Translations under genes and position numbers: made by a program | The notes under the pieces: model-generated | The model's input: only the letters and a program-made list of their open reading frames with translations | Databases searched by the model: none | What the model was told of the DNA's origin: nothing | In this document: piece after piece, positions 9,846 through 21,125 of the stretch | Layout: every line of letters starts with the position of its first letter | Numbering within the stretch: position 1 is the stretch's first letter | From: Triatoma infestans | Lineage: Eukaryota; Arthropoda; Insecta; Hemiptera; Reduviidae | Length of the DNA: 64,000 nt | NCBI GenBank assembly: GCA_011037195.1 | Contig: JAAEAF010003341.1 | Location: 49,240-113,239 of the forward strand | Direction of reading: 5' to 3'

Positions 9846-12575
9846 AAGCGGTTGAATGAAGCTAAATAAAAATCTAGGGTTAAAAATTTGCCCATGATAT
9901 AAGTGTATAAAAGAAGTTATGAACTTATTTTACGCACCAAATTCAAGTTACGGACTTTACACTTCTACGAATTATACGCTCACTCTCAACCTTTCGTACT
10001 TAATAATAAAAAAAAATCTTTCATAATATTGAAATATGAATTTTAAAAAAGACGTAATAATATCATTTAAATCTAAATTGCTTTTATCCTTCTATATTTT
10101 ACCTACCATTCTGAACCATTTGGATATTGATTTATTCATTATATATCAAAGTTTGACACAGGCTGGTAAACCCAGCTGTTGCAGCTGACAGAGTGAGTGA
10201 CAAGATATAACACTTAGATATTCACTTTTGCTCTTTACAAAGTATTCAGCAGAAATAGTTAATATAGAATATTATATAAGACCCCAACAATAATACAGAG
10301 AAAGTTTCTAAACCGTAATAAGTATTACATTTGTCGCTTAGAGATAGTTGGTAATTTGTACATCTTTACAAACGAAACATTACTTTTCTCTCTTATATTC
10401 ATGTAGAATTATTATCATACTTTCGTTTCTTTATCTTGCTATTTTTTTGACGAATGAGAGAATTTAGATTTATCAACTTCTAAAAATGAAAACTGAATTT
10501 AATATTAACATCTATCCCAGTTGGAGTAAAAACAGAAATATAGATAGAGTAAAATGTATTCAATTTAGGTCATCTTCAAACAATTAATATTAATCAACTC
10601 TAGAAAATCCAGTTACTACATTTTAATACATTTTTTAGGCTTTATTTATTTAACTAAAGCATGTTACTTTATAGCATTAAATTATTGTGATCAATTTTGA
10701 TGAGGAAAAAGATATATTGCCCTGATAAGAATATGTAGTGGAAGAAGCAAATGAAAAAATTGAAATAATTTGGAAATTTATTTATATTTTAAGTAATTAG
10801 TTTCAAAGCGAATTATTATGTTGGCTGGCAAAGGGTAAAACGCAGGTACAAGACACCGTTACAAAAGAGGTCGGAGAATTCTGCCACCTCTTTGTCTTTT
10901 AACCCCCTTCTAAAAATCAAATATAAAGATCAGGTTTTAACTGCCAAAAGGAGCATTATTTCATCATTCTATCCCAAAGCATTCATCCAATAATCATTCG
11001 AGAGAGGAACATTAGTACCAGTTAGTGTTATGTGAACAATTGAGTTTAAATTAATCATGTGCAAAAATTTCTGTATATTTCTTTATTATTACAATTAAAT
11101 TCTTTCATTATTACAATTAACTTGTTATTGTAATTCAAATATAGTCAAATTATTTATTGTAACCAGTGGTGACTCCTTACTTATATCTTATAACTTCTCT
11201 CTTCTCTGAAACCCACACACACATAAGCCCTTCCAACACCTCTCTCGCAACACACAACACAACTACATATCAACCAAATCAAATTACAAATATAATACAA
11301 AAAACAGTAAAGCATATGTATCGGAGGTATCAATAATTGGTCGGGAGTTTCCTTGAAGGTAAATTCTGATCCTAAGAGGAATTAGATAAAACGATGGGCC
11401 CTCACCGTCAATTTTAGAAGGAAGTATTTTTACAATCTAAATTAGGAAGATATATATAGCCACCTTAAATTAGACTCTTAACAACCGTAAATTCGCCAAC
11501 GACTTAGTTTTTATAGCCATCAGAGCAGTAGAATAATTAAAAACCAAGATAAGAGAATTTGCAGAAGTAATGCAAAACACAGAACCTCTGCTAAATTATA
11601 ATAAAACAAAAAAAAAAAGAAGACAAATGGTGATGAAAAAGAAATAAATAGTGATTAAAGTCATCGGATTGATTATATTCAAGAGTTTACTTCCTTCAGA
11701 TGGACCAATCAACAATAAACCAACTTCACAAGGAAATCCAAAAAAGATTACCCTGGCATTGAGCAAATACAGTAAAATATTGATTGCTAAATGGATGCAT
11801 AAAAGTAAATCTATGTTTTGTTTGTAACTGATTTTAAACATTCAGGCGCTGGGGATTGGGTTTGCGGTCATTAAAATAAAGCTCACTTCTCATTTTGTGC
11901 CAAGCTTTTGGTGAATTTATTTTGCATTTCTCAGGACGAATTCTAACAACATTCACACAAAGCACATTACACAGCGGGCGTACAATACAGGAACTTAATT
12001 ATAACCGCAACAAATTAAATCTTACAGGAAGTTAGATGTATACACGGAACTTTACTATATAATATGTTGATCAGTGGTAATATTGGAAAGCTACATAGAA
12101 ACACAAGTATGTAGAAAATTTGTAGGTTACAGGAGAGGAGCCGGCCAGATAAATTTATAAACCAGACGTAGAAAATATATAATATAAAGCAGAACATTAA
12201 TGATAATGATACTGCAGTAATGAAAAGTAAATAGGTCTAGGAATCTTATGGCAAAGAAGATGCAATAAAGTCCCTAGTGACCCATTGGGCATCCCGTATA
12301 AATTTCACATCAAATCTGAATAAAACGCTGGCATTAAAAGAGCGATAAGAAAGAAAAGATTTAGGTTTAGTTAGATGTTGCTTTAACATTCATAGTCTCT
12401 AGTAAGATTGAGTACGCTATCTTTCAATAAACAGAAAGTGGCAACCATTATAATGATATAAAAACCAGAATTCCCAAAAATGAATTATCCCAGATAATTT
12501 TCTTCTTTTTTTTTCTTCAAAGTGATACATCTAAATTTCGAAAAGAATATCGAAAGATTTTTTTGTGTGATACCT
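9846..12575. other. No recognised feature (2.7 kb)
   Basis: AT-rich DNA without a recognisable gene, RNA or shared repeat. The open frames at 11596-11841 and 12015-12197 have hydrophobic, low-complexity translations expected by chance in AT-rich sequence. This may hold very old repeat debris or intronic DNA. Confidence 0.5.
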
Positions 12576-12750
12576 GCTACATTTTGTAGCATTGACCATC
12601 TTCAAGTAGACTTATAAACAGTGCGATAGCATATTCTGAAGGTGAGCGATGCCTGAAGTCGGTCGATGATCATCACAGCGAGAAACAATGTTTCACTGAA
12701 CACATCTCAGATATTTTCTAGCACCGCGGCTCTAAGCTCTGAACAGCAGT
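12576..12750 (+). repeat. Decayed H1 hammerhead foldback
   Basis: Left arm pieces GATACCTGCTACATTTTGTA and GCATTGACCATCTTCAAG are shortened. The right arm holds ATTCTGAAGGTGAGCG, CCTGAAGTCGGTCGATGATC and CATCTCAGATATTTTCTAGC, matching in order the H1 right arm. The hammerhead-like core at 12633-12668 has lost several invariant bases (CUGAAGG, GAAG). An old, inactive copy. Confidence 0.6.
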
Positions 12751-13629
12751 GGTATTTGGATATATGCAACACAGCCAATTCTAGGTCAAAGCCTCGTAAC
12801 ACACGTTTTTTTTTGAGAAAATAAAAAATTCCCAATTTCCAAAATTAAATTATTTTCAACAATTAAATAAATTAAGAAATGCAAATCAAAGAATTATGAG
12901 GCATTAATTGTTTATTTTCATAGATTGAAACAATTGTTTTTGTGCGGTTAGATAATTTTTATTGTTAAATTAATGATAATATATTCGTGCCCTTAATGTA
13001 TTTTTTATAATACAATAGGAAATGTTATTTTACATATTTGTATTAGTCATAGCCAGTAATAGTAGATTATGTAATAAATTATACATTTTATTAAGTCAGC
13101 CAGTTTATATGTTGATATTGGTGTGTTTATATAAACAGAACGATGTGTTCAATGTGATTTTTATTTTCTGTATACATTATGGAGCACATCGCTTCTTCCA
13201 TTTATCTCGCTTGTTCTTCTTCCAACTTATAGCATCTTTTCTTCTTCTTTTTTTTAACTCTCTCTGTCTATAGTTATTTTTAAACATGTCAGTTTGACAT
13301 ATTTCAATGGAGGGTGCCTCAGCCCGAACTTATACAGCCAACTGAATGAGGTGCATTGTGAGAATAATAGAAATGAGTAAGATAAAAAAGGACTACTTTG
13401 TGTTTCTATATTCGGTGAAGAGTTCCATATAAAAATAGAAATTCCGGTAAAGAATAAAGTTAGTCGTTCATTGGTTTTCTGAATTCTGTATTTATGAATC
13501 TTTTGTAAATTTCATTCATTTTTATAGAATATTTTATTAATATTTTATATACGTACCACCCCTGACAATAAAAAATGTGCAATGACTGTTCAGGTGTAAA
13601 TTCAATTTATTTTAACATTTCCTTTATTA
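12751..13629. other. No recognised feature
   Basis: AT-rich DNA. The open frame at 13022-13273 is rich in Phe, Leu and Ile and overlaps a pyrimidine-rich run; not supported as a gene. Confidence 0.5.
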
Positions 13630-13790
13630 TGAGCAATTTATATTGAGGTACATCACAAGCGGAAGTATTAAAATAGTGTCAAATTTTGGAAATTGGTTTC
13701 TTACAGGAAATACACTATTTGAAGTCTTCTCAGCAAAGAAAAAAATATTTTTTTTTTGGCGAATGTTGTGCGAGTCTGAGGTAAACCAAA
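13630..13790 (-). repeat. Family D fragment
   Basis: Shows the reverse-orientation landmarks GGAAGTATTAAAATAGTGTC, AAATTTTGG, an ACAGGAAATACAC variant of the CACCGGAAATA block, and a GAAGTC / GGCGAATG block. Degenerate and partial. Confidence 0.45.
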
Positions 13791-14237
13791 ACGGAAATAA
13801 CTTCAGACAGCTCAAAACTCGATACTCCGAAACACCAACACATCTGACCCGACGTCATTGTGTTACTACTATTATCTAGAGCGGGCAGGATGTGTCAAGA
13901 GAAATCTGATAAGTTCTAGAAATAGTGAGCAGAAGTGTTTGATTCGAGGATATTTCTGTTAATATTTAGGAGGGTATAACTTGTCAACGGTGTAGCCTGC
14001 AGGGGAATCTGCAAGACTACGGATCCCTTATTATTTATTTGTTTTTTTCTGGGAATTTCTTAGCTGTCAGTTGCAATTACACGAAGATGTTCATTTGGAA
14101 AACCCGAAGAGCGAAATTTTTGCTCCGACCTATAAAACAGTTTTGGAAGTCTATTGATATCTACTATTGAAGTCAACTATGCTCTAGTAAATATCTAAGC
14201 TGGATAAGGCAGCTTAGCCTTCCAAATCATCAGCATA
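13791..14237. other. No recognised feature
   Basis: Spacer between a family D fragment and the mariner relic. Nothing supported. Confidence 0.5.
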
Positions 14238-15120
14238 TACGAGGTGTGTAAATTAAGTAATGAGACTGATTTTTTATCTTTTTTTTATTCAAATAAAATT
14301 ACAATTCAACATTGTCCCCTTCAAAGTAACTACCTTGGGAAGCCACACAACGCTGAAGACGATTCTTCCATTCGTCATAGCAGTGCTGGAACTCGGATAC
14401 TGGAATAGACTTCAGTTGGTCGGTTACGGCTGTTTGAATATTCTCCAATGTTCCAAAATGACGTCCCTTGAGGTGATTTTTCAATTTGGGGAACAAAAAA
14501 AAGTCACATGGACTCAAGTCGGGTGAATAAGGAGGCTGAGGAGCCACAGGAATGTTATTACTGGCCAAATACTCATTAATAGAAATCGCGGTGTGACACG
14601 GAGCATTGTCGTGATGCAACACCCACTTGTTTTTGATGTTTGGTCTCACACGCATGACTCTTTTTCGAAGTCTCTCAAGAACTTCTCGGTAAAAATGTTG
14701 GTTTACCATTTGGCATTGAGGCACAAATTCTTTGTGAACGATTCCTTGGCTATCAAAAAAGCAAATCAGCATGCATTTGATTTTTGACTTGCTCATTCTT
14801 GCTTTTTTTGGCCTTGGAGAGGTTGAAGTGTGCCACTGCATGCTCTGACGCTTAGTTTCTGGGTCATACTCAAACACCCAAGACTCGTCTCCTGTAATTT
14901 ACACGTTCCAAAAAATTGGGATCGTTTTCAATTGCTCGCAAAAAGTCAAGGCTCCTTTCCTTTCTAATGTCTTTTTGCTCTTGTGAAAGATTTTTTGGAA
15001 CCATTTTTGCACAAATTTTTCACATCCCCAATTCATTAGTCAAAATTTGATGAACGGTTGTGTGAGTCAAATTCAACTCTTCGCCGATCATTCGGACTAT
15101 AATTAGTACAGTGGTATCAA
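14238..15120 (-). pseudogene. mariner-family transposase relic (DD34D)
   Basis: Minus-strand mariner element. At the left edge a TA (14238-14239) is followed by CGAGGTGTGTAAATTAAGTA, a mariner-type terminal repeat. The transposase C-terminal two-thirds reads from about 15110 to the stop at 14299. It includes remnants of the helix-turn-helix region (VRMIGEELN, THTTVHQIL), KMVPKNLSQEQKDIR, the first catalytic Asp in TGDESWVFEYDPETK, HHDNAPCHT (second Asp), and YSPDLSPCDFFLFPKLK (third Asp). The spacing between the second and third Asp is 34 residues. A one-base insertion just before TGDE (about 14892) breaks the frame, and a TGA stop replaces a codon upstream of KICAKM. The N-terminus and the second terminal repeat are missing, so it cannot move. 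Confidence 0.9.
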
Positions 15121-15218
15121 TATTTTCTAGGAAAAATTTAGAAGGTTTCTGAAAGAGATGCAATGTTAAGCCTCTTTCTAAAGTGCAACATTAAGCCTCT
15201 TTCTCAAGTTCTAATATA
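15121..15218. repeat. Short tandem duplication between two transposons
   Basis: A 26-bp-scale block with GTTAAGCCTCTTTCTAAAGT followed by ATTAAGCCTCTTTCTCAAGT, i.e. two near-identical copies in tandem. The next element starts at the TA at 15217-15218. Confidence 0.6.
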
Positions 15219-15751
15219 TAGGGTGACCAGAGTTATATGCTCCACCCACTTTTTTTTTAAACGGCGGGAAATTTCGAAAAAATAGAAAACACGTATTTAA
15301 TCATTTTTAGTCTAGTTTATTTTCAGTGATTGATCCATTTTTTTATACCCCAATATCCCGAGATACAGCATCCAACTTTTTTTTTTCAAATGGAACATTA
15401 TATTTTTTTTTTGCATATTTTTATAGTAATTGAGCCTCTAAAAAAATAAAAATAAAAAAATTTAAAATCGGTTAGGTTTTTCAAAAGTTATGGCAATTTA
15501 AAATATGAAAAACAAATTTCAGTTTAATGTCAAAATTACCTTATTTTTTCTTTAAGAAGCTCTTCAAACTGGGCACCATCAACGGATAGGCAAGCCAAAG
15601 CTCTGGACTCCCACGCTCTGTTTGTAGCAGCACTTAGGTGGCAAAGTCAACATCTAGGCAGGCTAGAGTTATTCGACGTTCCATATCTTCGACTGAAGTC
15701 ATGGGATTAAGGTTACTGTACACTTTATTTTTTAGATATCCCCACAAAAAA
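15219..15751 (+). repeat. Left long inverted arm of the DD41D element
   Basis: Reverse complement of 16173-16704. It contains the antisense of the transposase C-terminus, so open frames read through it on either strand are not independent genes. A single visible difference is ATGGGATTAAGG here against ACGGGATTAAGG in the complement of the right arm. Confidence 0.9.
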
Positions 15752-16291
15752 TGCACAATTTTATGGACTGATGAATCAAAGTTTACCAACAATGGCCTTC
15801 TTAATCGTTGGAACTTTAGAATATGGGCAGAAGAAAATCCACAAGTTACCTTCGCCACACGCCATTAGGTTGTTTTTTCTACAAATGTTTGGTGTGGAGT
15901 TTGAGGAAACCAACTAATCGGCCCATACTTCTACAGAGGGAACTTAACTGGTGAAAGGTATCTACCTTTTTTAAGAGACATTTTGCCAGTTTTGCTTGAA
16001 GATGTTCCTCTAAAACGTCGGTTAGATATGTATTTTCAACAAGATGGTTGCCCGGCACATAATGCGAGAGTTGTTCGACGTTACCTGGACAGAAATTTCC
16101 ACGAAAAGTGGTTAGGAACTCATGGTCCGATCCAATGGCCACCTCGACCTCCGGACTTAACCCCAATGGACTATTTTTTGTGGGGATATCTAAAAAATAA
16201 AGTGTACAGTAACCTTAATCCCGTGGCTTCAGTCGAAGATATGGAACGTCGAATAACTCTAGCCTGCCTAGATGTTGACTTTGCCACCTAA
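15752..16291 (+). pseudogene. Truncated DD41D transposase
   Basis: The reading frame is continuous from the left-arm junction to the stop at 16289-16291, apart from two in-frame stops: 15866-15868 after VTFATRH, and one about 12 codons later after VWCGV. It shows the first catalytic Asp in ILWTDESKF (codon 15770-15772), FQQDGCPAHN (second Asp, 16043-16045) and PPDLTPMDYFLWGYLKNKVY (third Asp, 16169-16171). The last two are separated by exactly 41 residues, which fits the DD41D group of Tc1/mariner transposases. The N-terminal DNA-binding part is absent, replaced by the inverted arm. Not functional. Confidence 0.88.
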
Positions 16292-16704
16292 GTGCTGCTA
16301 CAAACAGAGCGTGGGAGTCCAGAGCTTTGGCTTGCCTATCCGTTGATGGTGCCCAGTTTGAAGAGCTTCTTTAAAGAAAAAATAAGGTAATTTTGACATT
16401 AAACTGAAATTTGTTTTTCATATTTTAAATTACCATAACTTTTGAAAAACCTAACCGATTTTAAATTTTATTTTTTTTTTTTTTAGAGGCTCAATTACTA
16501 TAAAAATATGCAAAAAAAAATATAATGTTCCATTTGAAAAAAAAAAGTTGGATGCTGTATCTCGGGATATTGGGGTATAAAAAAATGGATCAATCACTGA
16601 AAATAAACTAGACTAAAAATGATTAAATACGTGTTTTCTATTTTTTCGAAATTTCCCGCCGTTTAAAAAAAAAGTGGGTGGAGCATATAACTCTGGTCAC
16701 CCTG
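16173..16704 (+). repeat. Right long inverted arm of the DD41D element
   Basis: Contains the last 39 or so codons of the transposase and the 3' noncoding part, ending in the outer terminal repeat CTCTGGTCACCCTG next to TA. Confidence 0.9.
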
Positions 16705-16715
16705 TATATATAATA

Positions 16716-16776
16716 CTAAAGAATTTTTTTTTAATTTAAGGCGCGTCTACATATATGCTCATTGGCTAAAGAATTT
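16716..16776 (-). mobile_element. SINE tail only, with 11-bp TSD
   Basis: A perfect 11-bp direct repeat CTAAAGAATTT (16716-16726 and 16766-16776) flanks about 39 bp of sequence. That insert reads, on the minus strand, as the SINE 3' tail: ATATGTAGACGCGCCTTAAA followed by an A-run. It is a severely 5'-truncated insertion of the tail type seen at 57.35 and 59.9 kb. Confidence 0.65.
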
Positions 16777-17094
16777 AATTGAAAATTGTTCTACAATTTC
16801 TCAAAACTTGGAACTGCAAGTAGTTAGATAAAATAATCAGTTACGATAAAATCATACTTTCGTATATATGAAATATTTTTCTGATTAAATTGATTTTAGT
16901 GTGTTCTGAGTTTGGTATAGGCAGTGTGTTCTGGAATACATGTAATCACATACTAGCTCCCTATGAACAGAGTTCCAAATATATAATCCCCTCATGACCA
17001 TTATATTATTGTTAGGGCAATTCTGTGTTTTTAAGTTTGAAATATATTTTTCCGTTTAATTGCATAAAGATAAGTCATGCGAGTTTTTTTACAC
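16777..17094. other. No recognised feature
   Basis: AT-rich spacer. Nothing supported. Confidence 0.5.
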
Positions 17095-17215
17095 CAGTTT
17101 TTTAAAATTTTGTTTCACTGTTTTACGAGAAAGTATTGCGATTGCATCAAATTCTCAAAATTACGTTTTTACCGGAAATACGTGTTTCTTGGGTACGAAT
17201 AATTTTTAGCGAATG
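17095..17215 (-). repeat. Family D fragment
   Basis: GAGAAAGTATTGCGATTG, CAAATTCTCAAAATTACG, TTTTTACCGGAAATACGTGT and GAATAATTTTTAGCGAATGA are family D landmarks in reverse orientation. Confidence 0.55.
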
Positions 17216-18054
17216 ATTTGGTTCTTTTTTTCTTTCCAACAGTATCTCTAGTATCACTATTGTACATGCATTAAATAAACAATTACAAAGAAAAGTCAAA
17301 TATATAACAGAAATAACAATGAGCATAAGACGTTTTTTCAAACATGCCAGGCCAGATGAAAATGAAATTATCACAAATCAAGACAACAATTTTAAAATCA
17401 TTTAATATAAAAAAATATAATGCCAAAAGGGAAGATACAAAAGTAATATCATCTACGAAATAATGGATGTCATTAATAAAAAACTGGGACGACACAGAAT
17501 ATTTATCGAAAATTGATCAGGAAGCCATACTTAAACATCGTGTTCCTTAATTTAGACCTTTTAGCGGCCCAAGTTGAGGATTCTGAAGTAGCATATGTTC
17601 GGCGGATTGATCAATGAATGTCTGAGCATTTGCATAATGGGTTAGGCACAATCCGAAAACGATGCTTGTTAATCTGCCATATCATACAGTAGTCTGATCG
17701 TATTCACTTAAATTGTAGCATCCTTTAAAGCATCTGCCTATGCCTGATTCCACAGAGCCATACTCTAGTTAAGATAGTAACATTTTAAGTGGGAAAGAGT
17801 TGGATGATCGTATGCTATAGGCAAAGAAGATTTAGAGGCCTCCTTTAGAGAAGACCTCCCAAAGAAGATTTAGAGCTAACTGATTTGCTTTCTTCCTTAT
17901 CTTATACGCCCTGAGGTGGTACTTGTCCGAAGAAAAACTAACTTCCCAGCCGAATTACTCGCTAAGCCTTAACTATTTTTTTGTTAACCTTCAGTATGAG
18001 AGGTTTTGGGGGTAGTTCAAGGGGATCTGACTGTCAATAAAGATGCTCGCTAAT
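17216..18054. other. No recognised feature
   Basis: The part from about 17540 to 17990 is less AT-rich than its surroundings and could be an old element. I could not fit it to a protein family on either strand. Confidence 0.45.
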
Positions 18055-18168
18055 TTTTTTTCTCTTACTTCTGGTAAGAGGAAATATTGTGATCGTGTCA
18101 CATGAAAAAGTGTCGAAAAAAAATGCTATTTTTTTCAAAAGACTTATCAGTTGCATGTGTGCACGTGT

Positions 18169-18199
<31 letters not shown>

Positions 18200-18760
18200 A
18201 CAAAGTATATGTCAGAAAGTAAATATCGCAAGAAGCTGAAACTTCGATATTCTCTTTAACCACCACGAACTGACACAAAAGTTACGGTCAAAATGCACCC
18301 AAAACTAAAAAAATGCTATTTTTTACTGAATGGTTTCTCAGTATTTCGCGATTTTCTGAAAACGGCTCCAACAATTTTTCTTTAAACTTCGTATACTATC
18401 AACTAACTATACACACATACATGACTTATAAATTTCACTTGGAAATTTTTTCAGAAAAATTGATTTTTGAGGGGTGTTGGGAGAGGAACAATGCTAAGCT
18501 TTCCCACTTCAGTTCATTGTATGGGTTCTAACATCTACAAAATATTAAGATATAACAGAAGCATTGCTAATATTCCAAATTTTATAGAAATTTGTTTAAC
18601 CAAAAGTAGGATTTTACAGAGTTTAATGGTTTGAGAGTTTTTTTATTTTTTCCAAAAACAGGCTGAATGATTTTCTTTAAACTTATAATGCTAACCGCAC
18701 AAATATACATACCACTTTTATTCAAAACATTTTTCAAGAATAATAGACTTTAGGACGTTC
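18055..18760 (-). repeat. Family D dispersed repeat with GT run
   Basis: Reverse orientation. It starts TTTTTCTCTTACTTCTGG, then GAGGAAATATTGTGATCGTG, a GT microsatellite at about 18165-18195, TCAAAATGCACCC, AACGGCTCCAACAATTTTTC and TTTTCAGAAAAATTGATTTT. Part of the block (CTTTAAACTT, ACCACTTTTA, CATTTTTCAAGAATA) is repeated at 18660-18750, as expected from the internal repeats of the family. Confidence 0.65.
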
Positions 18761-18965
18761 AGAAGAATATGGACCATTAGATTTCGAATGTTATTTGGTG
18801 TTGTTCAATTATATTGCCGGTGTCTTCTGGTTCTATATTTGTCTTATTTTTGGTCATGTTGGAATGATTATATATTATTTTATTCCACTTAAAGTTTAAA
18901 TATTAAAGGTTCACACCTCAGTGTGAGAACGCTATAATTAAGTGTTTCATAAAGTGTTCGAACAT
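18761..18965. other. No recognised feature
   Basis: AT-rich spacer. Nothing supported. Confidence 0.5.
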
Positions 18966-19205
18966 ATGGTCTAAACTTATTTATTTATTTTATTAACAAC
19001 ACCCGGGCACATAGTACATAGCTAAGTTCAGTAATAATGAGCTGTATAGGGGAGTAACGGATGAGAGTTATGTTTGTGTTGAAAGTTTGAATAGTATTTG
19101 ATAGGAAGACAGGAACGGAAATAGCTCTTGACTTGCCAGTATGTCCTTGGCCCTTTCTTATTTGGTGTGTGGCTGAGCTAACCCTTCTCCTACAATGTTA
19201 AGTCG
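18966..19205 (-). repeat. Possible 3' end of a LINE or SINE with TAAA-type tail
   Basis: On the minus strand moderately GC-rich sequence ends CCCGGGTGTTGTTAATAAAA and runs into an AAATA repeat. Similar AAATA-tailed ends occur in minus orientation at about 30515, 48560 and 60350. No protein was identified, so this is only a guess from the tail. Confidence 0.3.
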
Positions 19206-20024
19206 ATCTTCAATACACTAAATAGACCGGAGATGGCTTCCCATTCAATGCTTAGATACAATATTTTCCATAGTCAGAATACTACCATATACTTCTTTAA
19301 TATCAACGGATTCCTTTCTATATTTATGGTTAGAACTCGGAAAAAAAAATTCAAAGTTTCAGACTTAATTTTTTTTTTTTTTTTGAAAGAGGGGCTTAAT
19401 TATTTAAGGACTTACTTTACCGTAGTAACACTAAAAAAAACAAAAATTACAGAAAATTTTTAAGCTATATTTTAGCTTCCTACAAGAAATAAACGAATCA
19501 ATTTTATAATGCCACACATGTCAAAATTATTACATAATTCATGGTAGCTAATAATTTTATCGTATAATTGTTTAAAGCTTAATAATGGGTGATTTCAGTT
19601 TAGCCTGCTGCATTTTTATTTTTTAGCCATTAATTACAATTATTTCTTAGTTCCCCAGTTTTGAGTGGTGAATTGATTGATATTTTTTTTAAAAAAATAA
19701 AAGATTTCGTTGCATAAATTTATTTATTCTGTTTATTTATCTATCAATAACTTTTAATTTCTTTAACTAAATTATGTGAGTTCCTTTTAAGACAAATTGT
19801 ACAAAGTTTATAAGTTTTTATTAATTAATTTTTTTAAAGTATAATTATATATATACAGAATAATTATAAACCCATTTGTATTCATATAAAAATGACATTT
19901 TTTTTTTTTTTTTTTTTAATATTAGATTATAGAACTTGGAAATTATTACACAAAACGTTCTGTAATGATTTTCTAGTTCTTAGTTCGTCCGCAACTTTTC
20001 GGATGAGTCCAATATTTTATATTC
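19206..20024. other. No recognised feature
   Basis: AT-rich, with T-runs at 19371-19384 and 19900-19918. No gene supported. Confidence 0.5.
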
Positions 20025-20940
20025 TTTTACTGATGTAAGAGGAATTATTGTGATCATGTCAAATTTTTGAAATGGACTCATTTTATGGTTAATCGGATAA
20101 TCGGTAATCGATATAATCGGAAAATCAAGGAAGCCCAAATTTATGTTCCTATTACATAATACAGTCGAATCTTATACACAAAGCTTTTCAGTCAAAATTT
20201 ATCAAGTAAAATATGATTTTTCTTTTCTTTTTTTTTTGGCAATTTTCTTAAAAACGGTTCTCAATGTTTTTGTATTCATTTCCTATACTTTACACACATA
20301 TATGGTCCTATAATTTTTATTTAAAATATTTTCGAGGAAAATTCAATTTGTATATGCACTAAGAAAGCCATCTATCTATACATACTCTTAGTCTTCCCTC
20401 TAAAAAAAAAATCTGTTGGAAATACGTACTGTTCTAATAACTATTTAAATAAGAGTGAATTAAATACTCGTATGTTTACGTAAATGTCAAACATGGTGTT
20501 TGGGGAAAACCGGAAGACAGGATGGATGTGACGTTTTACAGAATCTGTTTTATCAGTTAACCTTTAGCTTTCCACTAATGTACCCATTCCAGTACAGTGA
20601 AATAGTTCTATAAAATATTAAGGTAAACAGCAAAAAAAAATTTCCAATTTTGGAAAAGTCGGATGACCGGATATATGACGACTTTACAGAATCTTATTTT
20701 TCAAATTATGCAGTTTTTCACGAAAGCTTTTTTCCTAAAATTTTCTTTAAACAAACCATTATAAATTTGTTTAAACATAGGTATTTCTGGAAAAGTGGAT
20801 TTTTGGGTGGTTTTTTTTATTTTTCCACCTCGTAGGAATTATGGGTAATTAAATATTTAATACAAATTCTGAGTTTTAATAAAATTAGTACAGTTTTTGA
20901 ACTTGGAATTTTATAGTAACTGAAGTGACCTGAGAGCGTA
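20025..20940 (-). repeat. Family D fragments, degenerate
   Basis: Reverse-orientation landmarks include TACTGATGTAAGAGGAATTA, TTGTGATCATGTCAAATTTT, AATTTATCAAG, AACGGTTCTCAATG, ATAATTTTTATTTAAAATAT, and near 20640-20830 a second partial set with TCTTTAAACAAACC and AAAGTGGATTTTTGGG. Highly diverged. Confidence 0.45.
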
Positions 20941-20959
20941 TTATTATCAAATTTTTATT

Positions 20960-21041
20960 TTCTATTACTGCTAGTAAGCAACTATTGCATTAATCATGTC
21001 AAAATTTTCGATATAGAGTTTTCACCGGAAACTTTTAGAAA

Positions 21042-21077
<36 letters not shown>

Positions 21078-21110
21078 ATCATAAAATAATGGAAAATCGT
21101 AATAAATTTT
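20960..21110 (-). repeat. Family D fragment with GT run
   Basis: TTCTATTACTGCTAGTAAGC, AATCATGTCAAAATTTTCG, GAGTTTTCACCGGAAACTTT and a GT microsatellite (21043-21076). Reverse orientation, truncated. Confidence 0.6.
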
Positions 21111-21125
21111 GACTTGAGTTTAAGT

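Larger units (their letters stand above)
15219..16704 (+). mobile_element. DD41D Tc1/mariner element rearranged as a 1.5-kb palindrome
   Basis: Flanked by TA on both sides (15217-15218 and 16705-16706). The outer ends are TAGGGTGACCAGAG and its complement CTCTGGTCACCCTG. Unusually the inverted arms are about 533 bp each (15219-15751 and 16173-16704) and nearly identical. The right arm contains the natural 3' end of the transposase gene and its 3' flank. The left arm is an inverted copy of that same segment, and it replaces the 5' half of the element. About 420 bp of unique central sequence remains. The near-identity of the arms implies a fairly recent rearrangement or repair event. Confidence 0.9.

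Noticed and set aside
15638..15868. Open frames on both strands in the left arm of the DD41D element
   Set aside because: The arm is an inverted copy of the transposase 3' end. The minus-strand frame is that copy; the plus-strand N-terminal part is its antisense.
17540..17990. Less AT-rich stretch that could be an old LINE
   Set aside because: No RT, endonuclease or transposase motif could be read in any frame.
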